In this document: positions 35,803 to 47,999 of the stretch, piece by piece
Numbering within the stretch: position 1 is the first letter of the stretch
Layout: each line of letters starts with the position of its first letter
Source of the DNA: Vitis vinifera
Taxonomy: Eukaryota > Streptophyta > Magnoliopsida > Vitales > Vitaceae
Direction: 5' to 3'
Length of the DNA: 64,000 bases
Assembly: GCF_030704535.1 (NCBI RefSeq)
Contig: NC_081817.1
Span: forward strand, 28,583,001 to 28,647,000
Program-made: the position numbers and the translations under genes
The notes under the pieces: generated by a model
Databases searched by the model: none
Told to the model about the DNA's origin: nothing
Seen by the model: the letters and a program-made list of their open reading frames with translations, nothing else

Positions 35803-36620
35803 TTAACAAAATCTGATCAAGTAGTTAGCTCCTTTGCATGTGAAAGTGCTGGTCGGGTCATCGTATGCATAGCTATAAGATGTAGGACAAGAAGCCTTGA
35901 ACACTTTAGAATACTCTGTTGGCTTGCAGGTATCAGGAGTACTGAATGCCCCAGAGCAGCAATACTCAGGCTTGTTGAAGGCCATGCATGCACTGTTACA
36001 AGCCACAACACGACCATCCCTCAGAACTTGCAGGTCCTTGGGGCAGTGCTGGTTCAAGTCCGAAACACATCTCACTGTCTTACACTCACCAGACCCACCA
36101 GAAGGGAGTATGGAAACCGGCATGTTGTAGCCATCAACTAGGCTAACATCATAGAAATCTACTGGGCTGTCAAGGGTAAACTCCGCTAGTGTTGCAGGCG
36201 GTGCACCCCCTGCCCCAGCACATTTTAGAACACCCCCACAATCACCAGTCACACAGCTTCCCTTTCCAGAGTCATCAAATGAACACCTCCGACGACCCCA
36301 AAACCGGCCTGACCACCCTTCTGGTGCAGTGATATCTACTGATTCACCTGGTCTTAGCTCAAACCCTCCATCCATTAATTGTGGTGTTCCAGACCCAGGT
36401 TGGATCCCTGGCCATATACTCTCCCCACATCCATTTTTAAGGGTGAAAACAGCAGCGTCAACACCTGAGGAAAGGACAAAAAACCAAAATACAACATTAG
36501 TATTAATATTTAGATGTGTAGATCAATGAAGTATCACAGGAAATGGAAGGTGAAGTAGGTGTAATTGCTAGTACCAAAGACACAGAAAACCAACAGAAGG
36601 TGAAGATGCCTCAATGCCAT
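35803..36620 (-). CDS. Thaumatin-like protein (PR-5 family), secreted
   Basis: Two exons on the minus strand: 36575-36620 and 35803-36464, separated by a 110-bp GT-AG intron, joined to 235 codons. The start is the ATG of MALRHLHLLLVFCVFG; exon 1 encodes the signal peptide core, as is usual for this family. The mature protein begins near VFTLKNGCGESIWPG. Landmarks: GIQPGSGTPQLMDGGFEL, the thaumatin signature region WSGRFWGRRRCSFDDSGKGS with TGDCGG, the cleft residues around VDFYDVSLVDGYNMP, CNSACMAFNKPEYCCSGAF and the terminal SYAYDDPTSTFTCKG. Cysteines match the 16-Cys pattern of long TLPs. Expected to act in the apoplast in defence or stress; antifungal or glucanase-like activity is family knowledge, not shown here. 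A TATA box lies about 56-66 bp upstream. Confidence 0.93.
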
Positions 36621-36675
36621 TGAGAGATATTGAATGTGGTTTTGGAACTTGATGTCTCCAATAAGGAACAGGGAT

Positions 36676-36686
36676 TTTATATATAG
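36676..36686 (-). promoter_or_regulatory. TATA box of the thaumatin-like gene
   Basis: The minus strand reads CTATATATAAA, about 56 bp upstream of the ATG. The pseudogene in unit 1 keeps a similar CTATATAAAT at about 31919-31928. Confidence 0.6.
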
Positions 36687-37112
36687 GGGAGGTTTAGCAA
36701 CAGACCCTTAAAGGGGGTGAACTAGTTTTCTAAGTTAAAGTCTGGGGGGTGAATTTCTGTTGTGATATGTTAAGTAATTCTAAATTAAACCGCCCTGAAT
36801 TTTCTGTACCAGAAGTGATCAAAGGGGATGGCCAAGTCTTGTTAGTTAGAACAGCAAAAGGAGGCTAGGATTTAGATATAGATGTTTACGAGTTGGTTTG
36901 TTGCCATCTGCTTTGTTGGATTCGTGGGTCGTCTGGCCTTGAACCCTATATTTTTACTTTCTACACAAAAGCTTGGCCGAAAATACAACAACCGATATAT
37001 CCATAAAAACCAATATTTTCATACTTGGTTAAATTTGTTTTGGTTCAACTCCTTTCTTGAGCATTGCTAGTTCTACAACTGCAGTCTTGGCACCATGTTT
37101 AAAGCTCTACTT

Positions 37113-38065
37113 AAGTTATGTTTGGTTCCTAACAAGTATTGAAGGAAAAAAAAATGTTAAAAAAATGATTTTCTTATATCTAATTTGTTATATAAAAGAG
37201 GAAAATAAAATTTAAATACAATTAAAATTAGTTTAAAATTATATAATTTTAAATTATTTAATCTTTCTATGAAGAAATAAGTGAAAAGTTAAAAAAAAAA
37301 CATATAAAAATAATTTATTAATTTTAAATTTATTTTTTCACTTATTTTCATCCCATTTTACCTTTTTATTTTCTTTGGCTTGGATTTTCCAAAAACAATG
37401 TCAATATACCGACCCAATAGCAAGCCTTCTTGTACAGGAAATAGTTATCTTTAAAATATATTTAAAAATATAGAAATTAGATTAAAAATATTTTAGATTT
37501 TGAAATAGACTTTGTTTTATAAAATATCATAAAATAGTTATCTATTCTTAAAAAAAATGTTATCTTTTAATTGTTTTCAATTATTATCACTTGTTTTCTT
37601 ATTATTATTTTAAAAAATAATTATATAAACATAAAAAATAAAATATTAGATACAAAAATTATATATATAATATATTAAAAAATATTTCAAATTTTTATAT
37701 GGACTATAAAATATTAAAATATTATAAAATGTTTTCAAAAATTATAAAATGTTTGTTTTCTCAAGAGTATATTTATCTTTTAACATTTGCAGGACGGTGA
37801 AGTCCTTGACAAAATATCTTATGACTAACTGCAACTAGAGTGGCAATCAAAAAAATTATTTAAAATAATTTTTAAGTTAATTCTTTTAAATGATTTTAAT
37901 ATTTAAAATAAAAATCAAATAATAAGATTTTTAATTATAATTTAAAATTAATTTAAGTTATTAAATAATAAATATTAATCTTTATTTAACACTTTCTCGT
38001 AATTTTTCAAATTACTTAATCTTTATGTTTCCGTTCGGAATCCGAATACGATGATCAAAGTTTCT
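37113..38065. repeat. AT-rich insertion(s) specific to unit 2
   Basis: Unit 1 passes directly from the text after GCTTTACTCAG (about 32620) to TTAGTTGGTTTAAA (about 32700), whereas unit 2 has some 950 extra bases here. The first 280 bp (from TTATGTTTGGTTCCTAACAA) match the MITE family of 4857-5160. The rest is low-complexity AT. Exact ends are not resolved. Confidence 0.5.
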
Positions 38066-38408
38066 CGAAGTTGGTTTAAATCGTTGTCTTTTTCCCTGGA
38101 AAGTTGTAGGAAATGATAAATCAACCAACAGATTCCTAAAATGACTTTGGCTACCAACTAGGTGACATGTTTCATGGCAGCGGCTCTGGAGTCTAGAGTT
38201 CTTTTGGTCACCAAAAAGCATAGAGTAAGAGACCATGACCTGTATCAATACAGAATACAGAATACAGATTTTGTTCTTCGGGAGGGAATGCCATATTCAG
38301 ATATATAGCTGGAGAGCTTTGAAAAACCCAGGACTTAGATGATAGTACTGTCCTTCCGAGAGAATCAAATAGATACCCACATAAGAGTGAGTGATACAGA
38401 AGCTATCC

Positions 38409-41161
38409 CTATCCCTCAAATGGGTTAAAGTGAACTATAGGATGGCATTTGAGTGGGTGAAGCATGCTCAAGGTCAGGCCTGGTCCTGACTGCATATCAA
38501 CCTTACCACCATCTCCATCTCCACCAAGCTTCCAATCAAAGCATTGAACTATAGCTGCTACTGTAGTATTCATCATGGCAAACGCCAACAGAGTCCCTGG
38601 ACACCCTCTTCTTCCACCCCCAAATGGGACAAAATTGAAGTTTTGCCCCTTAGTTTGGTCTAAATCCACTTGTTCTTTTGAGGGAACCAAGAACCTCTCT
38701 GGCCTAAACTCAGTAGGATCATCCCATATCTCTGGATCCCTCATAATAGCATACAGATTGATTGCTACTGCAGTTTTTTCGGGTATATTGAATCCACCAA
38801 TTTTACAGTTTTTGCGGCATTCTCTTGTGGCCACTGGCGCTGGAGGGTGTAGTCTCAGTGTTTCCTTAACAACTGCTTGCAAGTAGGGAAGGTTTGGGAT
38901 GTCTGATTCCTCAACAAGTCTAGTGCGTCCGACTGCTAAATCTATCTCTTCCCGGACCTTCTTGAACACATCAGGATGGTTAATGAGCTCGGCTATTGTC
39001 CATTGCATGCTTTCTGCTGAGGTATTGGTGCCTGCCATAAAGAGATCCTGGCACAAAGATAGTGTGAGCAATGCTAATGAATAGTAGTTAAGAGTACCAT
39101 GCTTGACATTCATGTGGTTTGAAGCTAATATCAAACTTAAATAAGTGATCTAATACCATTGATTAGGGCAAGTTGCAAATGTGATGGGTGTTTCTTCCAT
39201 GTTAGGCTGCAATCAATGAGGGTGTGTGTAATAACTCACTCCTAATCGTATAGATATTGTCTACTCAAGGCTCGAGTATCAAAAACTTTTTCGGTGGGAT
39301 ATTCCAATCACGTTTCTCTTTATATCTTATAGGATTGTGAAAGGCGATTATGGTATCTCACATTCAATAGAAGAAAAAATTCTTAAAGTTATATACATAC
39401 ATATATATATATATATGAGCTCCTTGATCTTAAACATGTAGGTGCGTTTTAAAATTATGAGGATCCTTTTAATTATTGAGCATATAATATTTTCACAGTT
39501 GGGAGTGGATATGGTGCAAAAAAAATTCTCAAAGAGACAATACCCTTTAAAAGAAGGAAGACTTAATCAAAAGCACTTCATCAAATCTTCCCATTTATTT
39601 TATGTCTCTCTTGGCTAGTGTGAGGAGGATGGGCCCAAGGATAGAACATATTCAAAGGGACTCCCTTTGTGAAGGGACGAGGCTCAAGAAAAATCCCATT
39701 GGGTTAAGTTAGTTGGCATGTGGTTCAATCGGATAAGAAGAACAGAAGTCTTGATATTAGAAATCTTCACACGCTAAACAGGACTTTTCCTTGGTAAATG
39801 AAGCCAGGGATCTGCTTCAAAGAGAGAATCCCTTTGAAATCAGGTCATAACTAGAAATTTAGGAGTCGAGCGGTGTTGAGTTATGAGGGATGGTTGTGAG
39901 ATGGGGTTGTAGAAGGCTATTGGAAATAGATCTCACTTGATAGTGGTTAATGGAAAGAGAATAAGAATCATTTTTTATGCTACTCACTATAATAGTTAAT
40001 AAAGACCCTTGAATAGCACAGATGCAAAGATGTGGGAGCAAGTTGGAGAAGAGAATGATGGTTTCACAAATAGCTGCATCAGTGAGAATTGGATAGAGGG
40101 AAAGCCTTGTTTAGAAGACTGCAATCGGCCTCCATTAGTAGGGATAAGGATGATAGATTGGGTTGAGCGTGGCAAATTCTGTGTCAAATCCTACCTGAAT
40201 CCTTGTTTAATCCCCAATTTGTTAGAGAACCAAAAGGCATATGTGGACTTACCAGAATGAAAGCCTTGATATGGGTTCTGGTGAGCTTCATCCCAGCCTT
40301 ATCATCTTGATAAACCTCTAAGAGAACATCCATCAAATCCTTGTCTTCTCTCTTTCCCCTCTCTTCGTGCTCCTTCAACATCTTCTCCAGAATCTCATCA
40401 TACCTCAGTGTCAGCTCTACGGCTTTCCTCCCATAGATCCAGAAACCCAACCTCTTCAGAGGGCCAAACACATCCCCAAAAGACATCTTTACAGCCAACT
40501 CAACCCACTCCGTCACCATCTCTATCAACCTTTCAGCTTCATCATTGTCCTCTGAACACCTTGCGCTCAGAATCACCCGGCATGTACTGTGGTTTGTGAG
40601 CTTCATCACCTCAGCCCTAACATCCACAGCCTCACCATTCTCACCACTCTCCACCAATTTCTTCAAGAAACAATCCAGTTCTTCTCTTCTAACTACCCGT
40701 GAGCGTTCAAGTTGCTTGACTCCAAGCAGCTCCGTCACGCACAGTTTCTTCATGAACCTCCAGTAATCTCCATACTCAGCTGTGATAAAACTAGAGGTTC
40801 CATAAGGTAGTTTATCGGCAAAAGCTAACCTAGGGCGACTAGCAAAGGCGAGATCGTTTGTTTTGAAGATCTCAGCAGCCATTGCTGCTGAAGAAACAAG
40901 TAGGCACCTGGAGGCCCCAAAATGGAGATAAAGGAGGGGGCCATACTGGGTGGAGAGGCTGTGGAAGGATTTGTATATGGATGAAGAAAGGAAGTGGAGG
41001 CGGAGGTGGCCGATGATGGGAAGAGCCGGTGGGCTAGGTGGGAGGCGAAGACGGGTAGTTGGTGTTGTGATTCTGTTTAGGAAGGATCTTAGCAGGAGGG
41101 TTGAAATGAAGGAGAGGATGAAGAAGATGGTATAGTATTGGAGATCAGTAAAGGTGCCCAT
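38409..41161 (-). CDS. Cytochrome P450, CYP71 clan (CYP93/CYP705/CYP712-like)
   Basis: Two exons, 40253-41161 and 38409-39047, minus strand, intron 1,205 bp, joined in phase 0 to 515 codons. N-terminal membrane anchor (about residues 8-28, FFILSFISTLLL), then the Pro-rich hinge LRLPPSPPALPIIGHL. The intron falls just before the I-helix, whose motif is AGTNTS. ExxR is KETLRLHPP, PERF is FRPERF, and the haem-binding loop is FNFVPFGGGRRGCPG with the Cys ligand. All catalytic landmarks are intact, so it should be a working monooxygenase on the ER. CYP93 enzymes act in flavonoid metabolism and CYP705/712 in triterpenoid or unknown pathways; the substrate cannot be told. Its exon 2 is duplicated as a pseudogene at 33060-33905, and a P450 of similar type decays at 48000-48905. 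Confidence 0.92.
39225..39366. repeat. Short dispersed-repeat-like stretch in the P450 intron
   Basis: The text GTAATAACTCACTCCTAATC, then ATAGATATTGTCTACTC and, farther on, ATTATGGTATCTCACATTC, resembles a repeat family I have seen widely in plant genomes. The rest of the intron is unremarkable AT-rich DNA with an AT run at about 39396-39416. Family assignment is uncertain. Confidence 0.3.
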
Positions 41162-41681
41162 TGCTTCCTGCTAATGTTTACTTGGTGCTCAGATTTTTTT
41201 TGAGCCTCTGACTAGATCATAATTGGATAATTCAATGGTTTGCCCATCATACACTGTTTAGGGTAAATGCAAGTGCACCATGATTTCATGTTGTCCCTTT
41301 CCCAATTTTTTGGAAGTCATATCATCGCTATTAGAGTATGTCTTTTATTTTTCAAATTATTTGATTAGCATGACTAATCAAAATTATCAATGGGTCATCT
41401 TCTATGATTTATTAAGAGGAAAACGAGGAAGAAGTAGAATAAGATGGGGTTGGAGAGAAAGATATACTGCAAACCAAGAGAAAAGCGACCATACATATTA
41501 TGAACTAAGCAATGTGGGAAAGACAATAGTAGATAGGAAAAATACAAGAGCAAAGTTAAAAAGACCTAAAAGTGCTTCATCTCAATGGTTATTCTCTTAT
41601 TAGTAGTAGCAGCAGCAGCAGCAGCATAAGAAGGTGATAGTTCTCTATTGCTCTTTCCTGGCTCTTTAGGCTTCTACTTCT
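41162..41681. other. Spacer between P450 and lipid transfer protein gene
   Basis: Holds the P450 upstream region on the right-hand side of its start and the 3' side of the lipid transfer protein gene. A short AGC trinucleotide run lies at about 41607-41625. No further gene is seen. Confidence 0.4.
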
Positions 41682-42107
41682 CTACTTTTCCATCTCACCT
41701 GCATCAACCGAAACAAAAGTGATGAAACAATAGCTATATCATATGAAAAGAACATCAAAGAAGGGGGGCATGGGGGAGGGAGGGAGAGAGGGAGTACATG
41801 GATCAAAGTTGGTGGTGCACTTCTCTGGGAGCAGCATGGCCATGTTCCGATCAACGCCAGATATAGGAGGGCCGTTTACGAGCACGCACAGACAGGGCTG
41901 GCCCAGTGTTCTCACAGCGTTACAGCAGGCTTCACTTGGCGGGATGGGGCTGAATGGAGCGACTGCTGCTCTACAAGGTATCATCTGAATGAGAGCAGAG
42001 AAGAAAGAGGTCCCACAAGTAGTGCCTTTCCCTTGCCCCACTAAACCTGCTATGACCAACAAAAACACCAGCACTGGCACTGAGAATTTGGAGTGCGAAA
42101 GCTTCAT
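41682..42107 (-). CDS. Non-specific lipid transfer protein, 8-Cys motif (type IV-like)
   Basis: Favoured model: exon 1 41798-42107, intron 41699-41797 (GT-AG, 99 bp), exon 2 41682-41698 (17 nt), 108 codons. The start is the ATG of MKLSHSKFSVPVLVFLLVIA, a clear signal peptide to about residue 28. The mature part has the eight-cysteine pattern C-X13-C-X15-CC-X9-C-X-C-X22-C-X6-C, with PCLCVLVNGPPISGV and KCTTNFDPC. The spliced model ends DPCEMEK, as expected of the family. Unspliced reading instead adds a Pro/Ser tail (TPSLPPSPMPPFF) to reach 122 codons, which I think is intron. Expected to be a secreted four-helix lipid-binding protein in the apoplast or cell surface. Ligand unknown. Confidence 0.82.
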
Positions 42108-42181
42108 GTTTGAACTGAAATTTGAAATTCGATCTCTGTAACCGTCTTTTCCTGGGCAAAGAATGGGTTTCAAAAAGGCCT

Positions 42182-42192
42182 TTGATATATAG
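42182..42192 (-). promoter_or_regulatory. Probable TATA box of the lipid transfer protein gene
   Basis: The minus strand reads CTATATATCA about 75-85 bp upstream of the ATG. Confidence 0.5.
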
Positions 42193-42750
42193 ACAGATAG
42201 ATTGGGTTCATGCCAATCTGCATGTCTCTCCTAACCTGAGATCACACTGATCATGCCATGTTATGGCAGCTCTGCTCTGCTACTGACCTGCTTCATAGAA
42301 AAAATGTCAGGAATGTGAAAGGTGTGTGCTGGTGAAGCAGTTCATAAACCCAACTTCCGTGAGTCCTTGCAGACCTGAAACTTGAAGCAGAAATGCATTG
42401 CCTCCCATGGAAGGATAAAATATTAGATATGTTGAACCAAAAAACAATAGTAAGTCAATGAACTAGAAATATGGTCGGGGGGGCTTGATCTACGTTGAAT
42501 AACCAAAACAAGTTATCATTTCGGAGGGCAAAACCACGATAAATCACCAATCCAACTCCTGCTAAAACCAATAAAGTTTTCCATGAGGATTTAGTATTAC
42601 AAGCTCATTTCTGAAAATTTGGTATTATATGGAAGAACAATGCTCCAATTTTTCTGAGCAATGAATGGCATTGACTAAACCTGCTTTATGGCAAATCGTT
42701 TCATCAAAATAACCATGAAAAAGTACAGAATATTTTTCAGATTACAATTA

Positions 42751-45700
42751 TTAAGGCTCTGCCTTGTTTCCTTTTAGATTGATAATCGCAAGCTCTTGTT
42801 CAACAAATTCTCCTGCACACATGGATGGATATCTTGCTGCAAGTGGGGATTCCGCAAAATGGCCTAAAGGCTTCAGTACAGCATCAGATGCAATGTGTGC
42901 AAACAACTGGATATGACAAAGAAGACAGATAAAGCATAAGGGAGCCTTGACAATAAGTTCACTTTGAAGATACCAAGTTCATGAATAAGGACGAGGATGA
43001 TGTTGAATATATGGATTGGATTCACTCACTGTTGAGGATACTCTCCACAGGCTACGATTTTGCTGGGTTGCTAGTTTAATTGCATCAATTGTTCTTTCAG
43101 TCACAACGACTTCATGCATGCCAGCTATGCAGTCTCCAGCTGTTAGCCATTCTATCTGCACATTGAAGTAGTGTAAAAGGAAAACTGTAATGGTAAAGCA
43201 TCAAAAATGTGTCACATCTGATAATTGTCAGCAAACTTGAAGCGTAAATCCTGAATAGACCATGATAAAGGCACACATTTTTGTTTTAACTCGTATTACT
43301 ACAACTTTTAGAGATGATTTCTCTAGTTCTTTGCATCAAAATAAGTTGTTACATTTTATTTGAATACATAGTGCATTTGAAATGAAAACTTCAATAATCG
43401 GATATTCATTAGGGACCGTTCATAATCAGATAGACATTGGATAGAATGCAACTGAACTGTTGACTTAATTCATCTGATCTTTATGATTATCATTAGGGAC
43501 CGTTGAATATGTTTCCACATTTCCGTGGTTGAGATAGCAATTGTGCGTCTTGCTTTAAGAAAACATGCTTTCAGCATTGTGATAATTATTTATTGACTGT
43601 TCATTGTTTAAGATAAAGCAAAGTTCAGGTGGCAAATGGCAACTAGCTGACAAACTAACAAGTGAACACCCTCATCATTAAGAATTAAACAATGGTCACA
43701 ATGCCCTTACCTGCTTTCCAGTCTGAATAAGGAGACATCCTATAGGAACCTTCACTTCCACTTTCTGTCCATTTCTTAGCCAAATGTTCAGCCCAGGGAA
43801 TCTACTTCTTCCGTGAATTGTTAAAAAGTTGAGGTCATAGTGATATCCTGCAAACACAGTTCCCACTTGACCATAACGTTGGAGGTCACTCCCGGTGGGA
43901 GCAAGAAGATGTGGTCCCTGGTGTTTGCAGTGAAAAGGCACTTGTTAGAAAGAGCATATCAAGTTGAGAAGTAAGAAATGCACTAAAAAAATAAAGAGAA
44001 GATAACAAAGAATTCCCCAAAAAAAATGGGAATGACCAACAAGAACTCAGTGATTAGAAAGAAAGAATCAAAAAATAAGGGAATCAAGAGAAGGAACTTA
44101 ATACTTCAGTTCTCACTCAGAAGAATAAAGAAAGAGATTACTAAAACAAGGTCTTGGTAGCATTTGGAGTAATAAAGCAGGCAACAAATAGAGTGCTAAT
44201 AAGTGAAACTCAAATATTACTCATCCCACCATGAGGAACATGGGAGTTTCCACTGGAAGTAGGAACAAGTCTGAAGGTTATGGATTATTTGCAATCCTCC
44301 ACAAACATTATTTTTAATGCTGTCTGATTAAACTATTTGCAGTCATCAATTCTTTCAATGTTTTGATTTACTGCTTTCGAAATCAAAACAGTACATTAAG
44401 AATGTTTTGGAGATTGATGGAGAGACACAAGTAAAGAAAAAGTGAAATCTTAAACATTATTCACCTGCTTCATAAGAGAAGTGAATGCATCCTTTGGCAA
44501 GCCAAACCCAATTGCTGCCATTTCAGCAACAGCCTGAGTAAAAAAAAATGTGAAAAAATCAGTGATCCCATAAAATGCATGCAGAAGAGAATTTACAAGA
44601 AAAAATAACAAAAACACTAATAGCTAACCTCTATTGCTGATATCATTTTGTATCCCCAGGAGTCCATTGTGTCTTGCCATTCAGGAAAACCTTCAGGTAT
44701 AACAGGTGCTGAATTAAGTTCCTGTACAAGAAGGATGTCAATTAAAAATAAATAGTTAATTTATTATTAAAAATCTGAAAGCGAAGAGAAAGGAGCAAAA
44801 CCTGGAAGCGGGTGTTTGATGGCCGGGGGCCTACTCTCCACATGTATCGCCACTTAGGATCTGGTCCCGTGGGGGTGGATGGTTGGAACTCTTTGGGAAT
44901 TGCTCTTAACTTCACTTGCATTTCTTCGTCAACCAGACTTCGTGGAACTTCAACTCCCTCCGGTGTAACCCCAACCTGTTATTTCCATTCACACCACAAA
45001 TTCTTTTAAGGATGTTTTCTGATAGATAGAAGCAACCTCATAGTTTGATCCTGAAAATTCACCAATCTCAAGTCAACCTAGAATCAGAATATTGCAGATT
45101 ACCATGAGAAATTTCTTCTCCCTTCCAGATCACTAACAAATGGGTACTGGCAAAAGAAGCCAACTTTCCTTATAGTTTCATTCAGGTTACAGTAGATTTG
45201 ATTCAGGATTCAAATTTCATGGAATTCCAAAAGATTGCTAGGATGAAGGAATTCTTTTATTGGATTTGAGGTCTGCTAAATTTGATTTACATTCAAATAT
45301 AAAAAACCAAACTGGGGATTTGGATTTGGGGTCTCCAATTCAAATTTCAAGAGCCCAAATCCATGCGTCCACAGAGCTTACATTTTTCCCATCTTATTTT
45401 TGTTATTGTAGTTTAAGCCTTCAAACATAAGAAAGGAGAAGGCAGAGGAAAAATAACAAATCTCAAACATTCCACTGATCACATAAGAAGAAATTCTTAT
45501 GGAAGTGAGAGCACTATAGAGATTAACATATCATTCATAAAAAATTTCATATAGAATTTGAAAAGAAAACAATGATGATCTCTTTAACAACATCAAAAGG
45601 TAGAGAACATGCTATGGAACTTGAGGTTTTGAAAATTTTCTTCCAAAACCCAATAAATATATGTTTTTATCTCTCTTCCTTTCCCACATTTTCTCGGTAG

Positions 45701-47069
45701 CAACTAGATGGAACATAAATTTTCCCCTGTAATGCTGGTGAGATCGCTTTTCTGAGCTTACTCCTCTAGATTTAACAAACTACTCATGAAACACGGTTTC
45801 TAACTTAATGTTTAGTTTGATTCCTGGGAAATGGGGCAATTTTTTTCCCTTTTTATAAATAAAAACAACAGAGGACCTAAAGCATATACCTCAATTTTAT
45901 TTTATTTTATTTTCTGTCCACAGCCCACCGTTTTTCAGTGATTAATCCTATCATTTTCAAAATTGTGCGTCGCAGTGCATAACATCGGAGTACAGAATTT
46001 TACTATCATTATCATTCTTGTTTTCTGTATTTTTCCCGGAAACCAAATGAAATAGTAAAAGGTTTTCACAATAGAACAACATAATCTAATTATTTCAGAA
46101 AAGGCCTAAAAATTTGCACATAAGTCTCTGAATTTGAGGTCAGATTGGCCTGTTTTCCAAATATAATATCAGTTAGGCAAAATTGAGACATGATATCAAT
46201 TGTATGCATCTTTTCAACCTATTGCTCAAAATAACGTCTTTTTATTTTTGTTCTTTAAATTAGTTTTGGAACCACATTTTGAAAATGCAGCTTCTATACA
46301 AATGAAAAACCACAGTTTTAAAATGTGATTTCTAAATTTATACTAATGACCCAGTTACAAAATACAACTTCAAACAAATTTTTAAAAAAGAAAATAAAAA
46401 ATAAATTACACGGCCAAAAGGAACATTTTGAATAATAGTTTGAGAAGAGGGTCAAAAATTGGTTTGAACCAAAAGTCTATTCTCTAATAAAACAGACTTT
46501 TTGGTTAAAAGTAATCATTAAAATATACATTTAGGGCTATTTTGAAACAATTATTCATCTTGCAATTTCTGTTTTTAAAAAATTATTTGAAAAAGCATTT
46601 TGAAACAGCTACTTTAATACAAATTTACAAATCTTATTTCAAAATTACGACATTAGTACATGTTTAAAAAACATATTTGAAACTATGTACAAACTGTAGT
46701 TTGTACATCAATTTTTTTTCTCCACGAGTACCGTGTACCAAGTCATTTTTCCTACAGTTTCTCAGCAACCAAACGGAGGTCAGAGAATTTCCAAACCTGG
46801 TAATGCAAGTGACGCCTCTCCTGAAGACGCTTGAATTCCTCGGGCCGTTCGAAGTACCTCTCCATCATATCGATGAACCGATCATTATCTTCGGCAGAGC
46901 ATCTCGGATCCTTCACCAGCAAAGCGCCGGTCTCTCTCAGGGACCTACTCACCTCCAAGCACAGCCTCCTGTACTCCGGGTCGATGTGATCCGACAAGCC
47001 GGTCGAATCTCCAGCTGATTTTCCAGCGATCTCCAAGTACGGACTCAGATCGATCACCGGCAGGTCCAT
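42751..47069 (-). CDS. 2-oxoglutarate/Fe(II) oxygenase-like protein (DIN11-like)
   Basis: Seven exons on the minus strand: 46797-47069, 44802-44975, 44629-44721, 44465-44533, 43711-43917, 43030-43155, 42751-42906. All junctions are GT-AG and in phase 0, giving 365 codons. The start MDLPVIDLSPYLEIAG matches the DIOX N-terminal style. The core has GYHYDLNFLTIHGRSRFPGL with the HxD iron ligands, a distal His candidate in IAGMHEVVV, and NRSLWRVSST carrying the R-x-S that binds 2-oxoglutarate. The C-terminus reads YPSMCAGEFVEQELAIINLK. The closest family I recall is the conserved plant group that includes Arabidopsis DARK INDUCIBLE 11; no substrate is established to my knowledge. The protein is expected to be cytosolic (no signal peptide). 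Exon 3 to exon 7 spacing is compact; intron 1 is 1.8 kb. Confidence 0.9.
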
Positions 47070-47233
47070 CGCGATTTAGAAAGACAAATTTTCTATATAG
47101 AGAGAGTGAGTGAAAAAGCACAAATGCAATGGCGGGAGATGCGTCTATAGGGCCGCGGCAGTGTAGCGAGACCCCTGTTGCGTCGCGTGTGATAGCTGAC
47201 ACCGAGAAATCAGTGCGTTGAGAGTTGATCGCG

Positions 47234-47242
47234 ACACGTGGC
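47234..47242. promoter_or_regulatory. G-box/ABRE-like site upstream of the oxygenase gene
   Basis: ACACGTGGC contains the palindromic G-box CACGTG about 165 bp upstream of the oxygenase ATG. This core is bound by bZIP and bHLH factors in light and ABA responses; its use here is inference. The surrounding 47100-47300 stretch is GC-richer than the spacer. Confidence 0.45.
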
Positions 47243-47999
47243 ACATAGTGGAAGATGGATGAGAAATGATTAGGATCAATGGTGTGGAATCGTGTGGGGC
47301 CAAATAATATGCGGTCCTGATGAGAGTCCTCATATTCTCCATTTTAGGCTTTTGCCTCAAAAGTTCGACCGCGAATGGAAGGTTGCCCACCGAGGACGAT
47401 AGGTATATTTAAAGAGGGAAAACAATTTTAAAACTAAATTAAAAATATGTATGCTTTTCAAAATGTGAGTACCTAATTAGCACGTGCACTAATTAATTGA
47501 CCAAGGAATTACGGACTACGTTTCCTTAACTAGCTCAGATATTTTTTTGGTAGAGAGGAGACCGAGAGAGTGATGACTTTGGGCTGATGGCCCTTTCGCT
47601 TTGGCACCATCATCGTAACACCAAGACTGACCTTGGCTTGCCCAATGGATGGTCCTACAATCAAGCTCTCTTTTGTCTTTGTACTCAAAGGGGCCAATCT
47701 CTACCAGCCCCAAATAAGATTTTCGATTTAAAGCCGGTCCAGCACAATTTGAAGGTCAAAAAGGTCTTTATGGGAGGCAATCTAAAGTATAGTGATCTAA
47801 ACCCAATTCTCTATTATTCACTACAGTAAATGGTGAATTAACGACTACGAAGAAATTCTCCTCTTTTGCACATTGCACCCACAACAGAATAACACATGTC
47901 AGGGCCAATTGGCTTGGAACAGTTGATGTTCCTTCTGATTTCCATTAGGTTCACTTCTTATACACACCTCCTGTAGCCAACTTTCCTATCCGAAGAGAC
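47243..47999. other. Spacer between the oxygenase gene and P450 pseudogene
   Basis: No gene is supported. Short open frames on both strands here have no family resemblance and no exon context. Confidence 0.4.

Larger units (their letters stand above)
34048..39100. repeat. Tandem segmental duplication, unit 2 (functional)
   Basis: Counterpart of unit 1, sharing the same order: spacer, thaumatin-like gene, spacer, P450 exon 2. It contains extra AT-rich DNA at about 37110-38065 that unit 1 lacks. The P450 here continues into a complete gene. Confidence 0.85.

Noticed and set aside
41739-42107. Unspliced 122-codon reading of the lipid transfer protein
   Set aside because: The Pro/Ser tail is not typical of the family, and a standard intron plus 17-nt exon gives the expected ending. 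Kept as the alternative.
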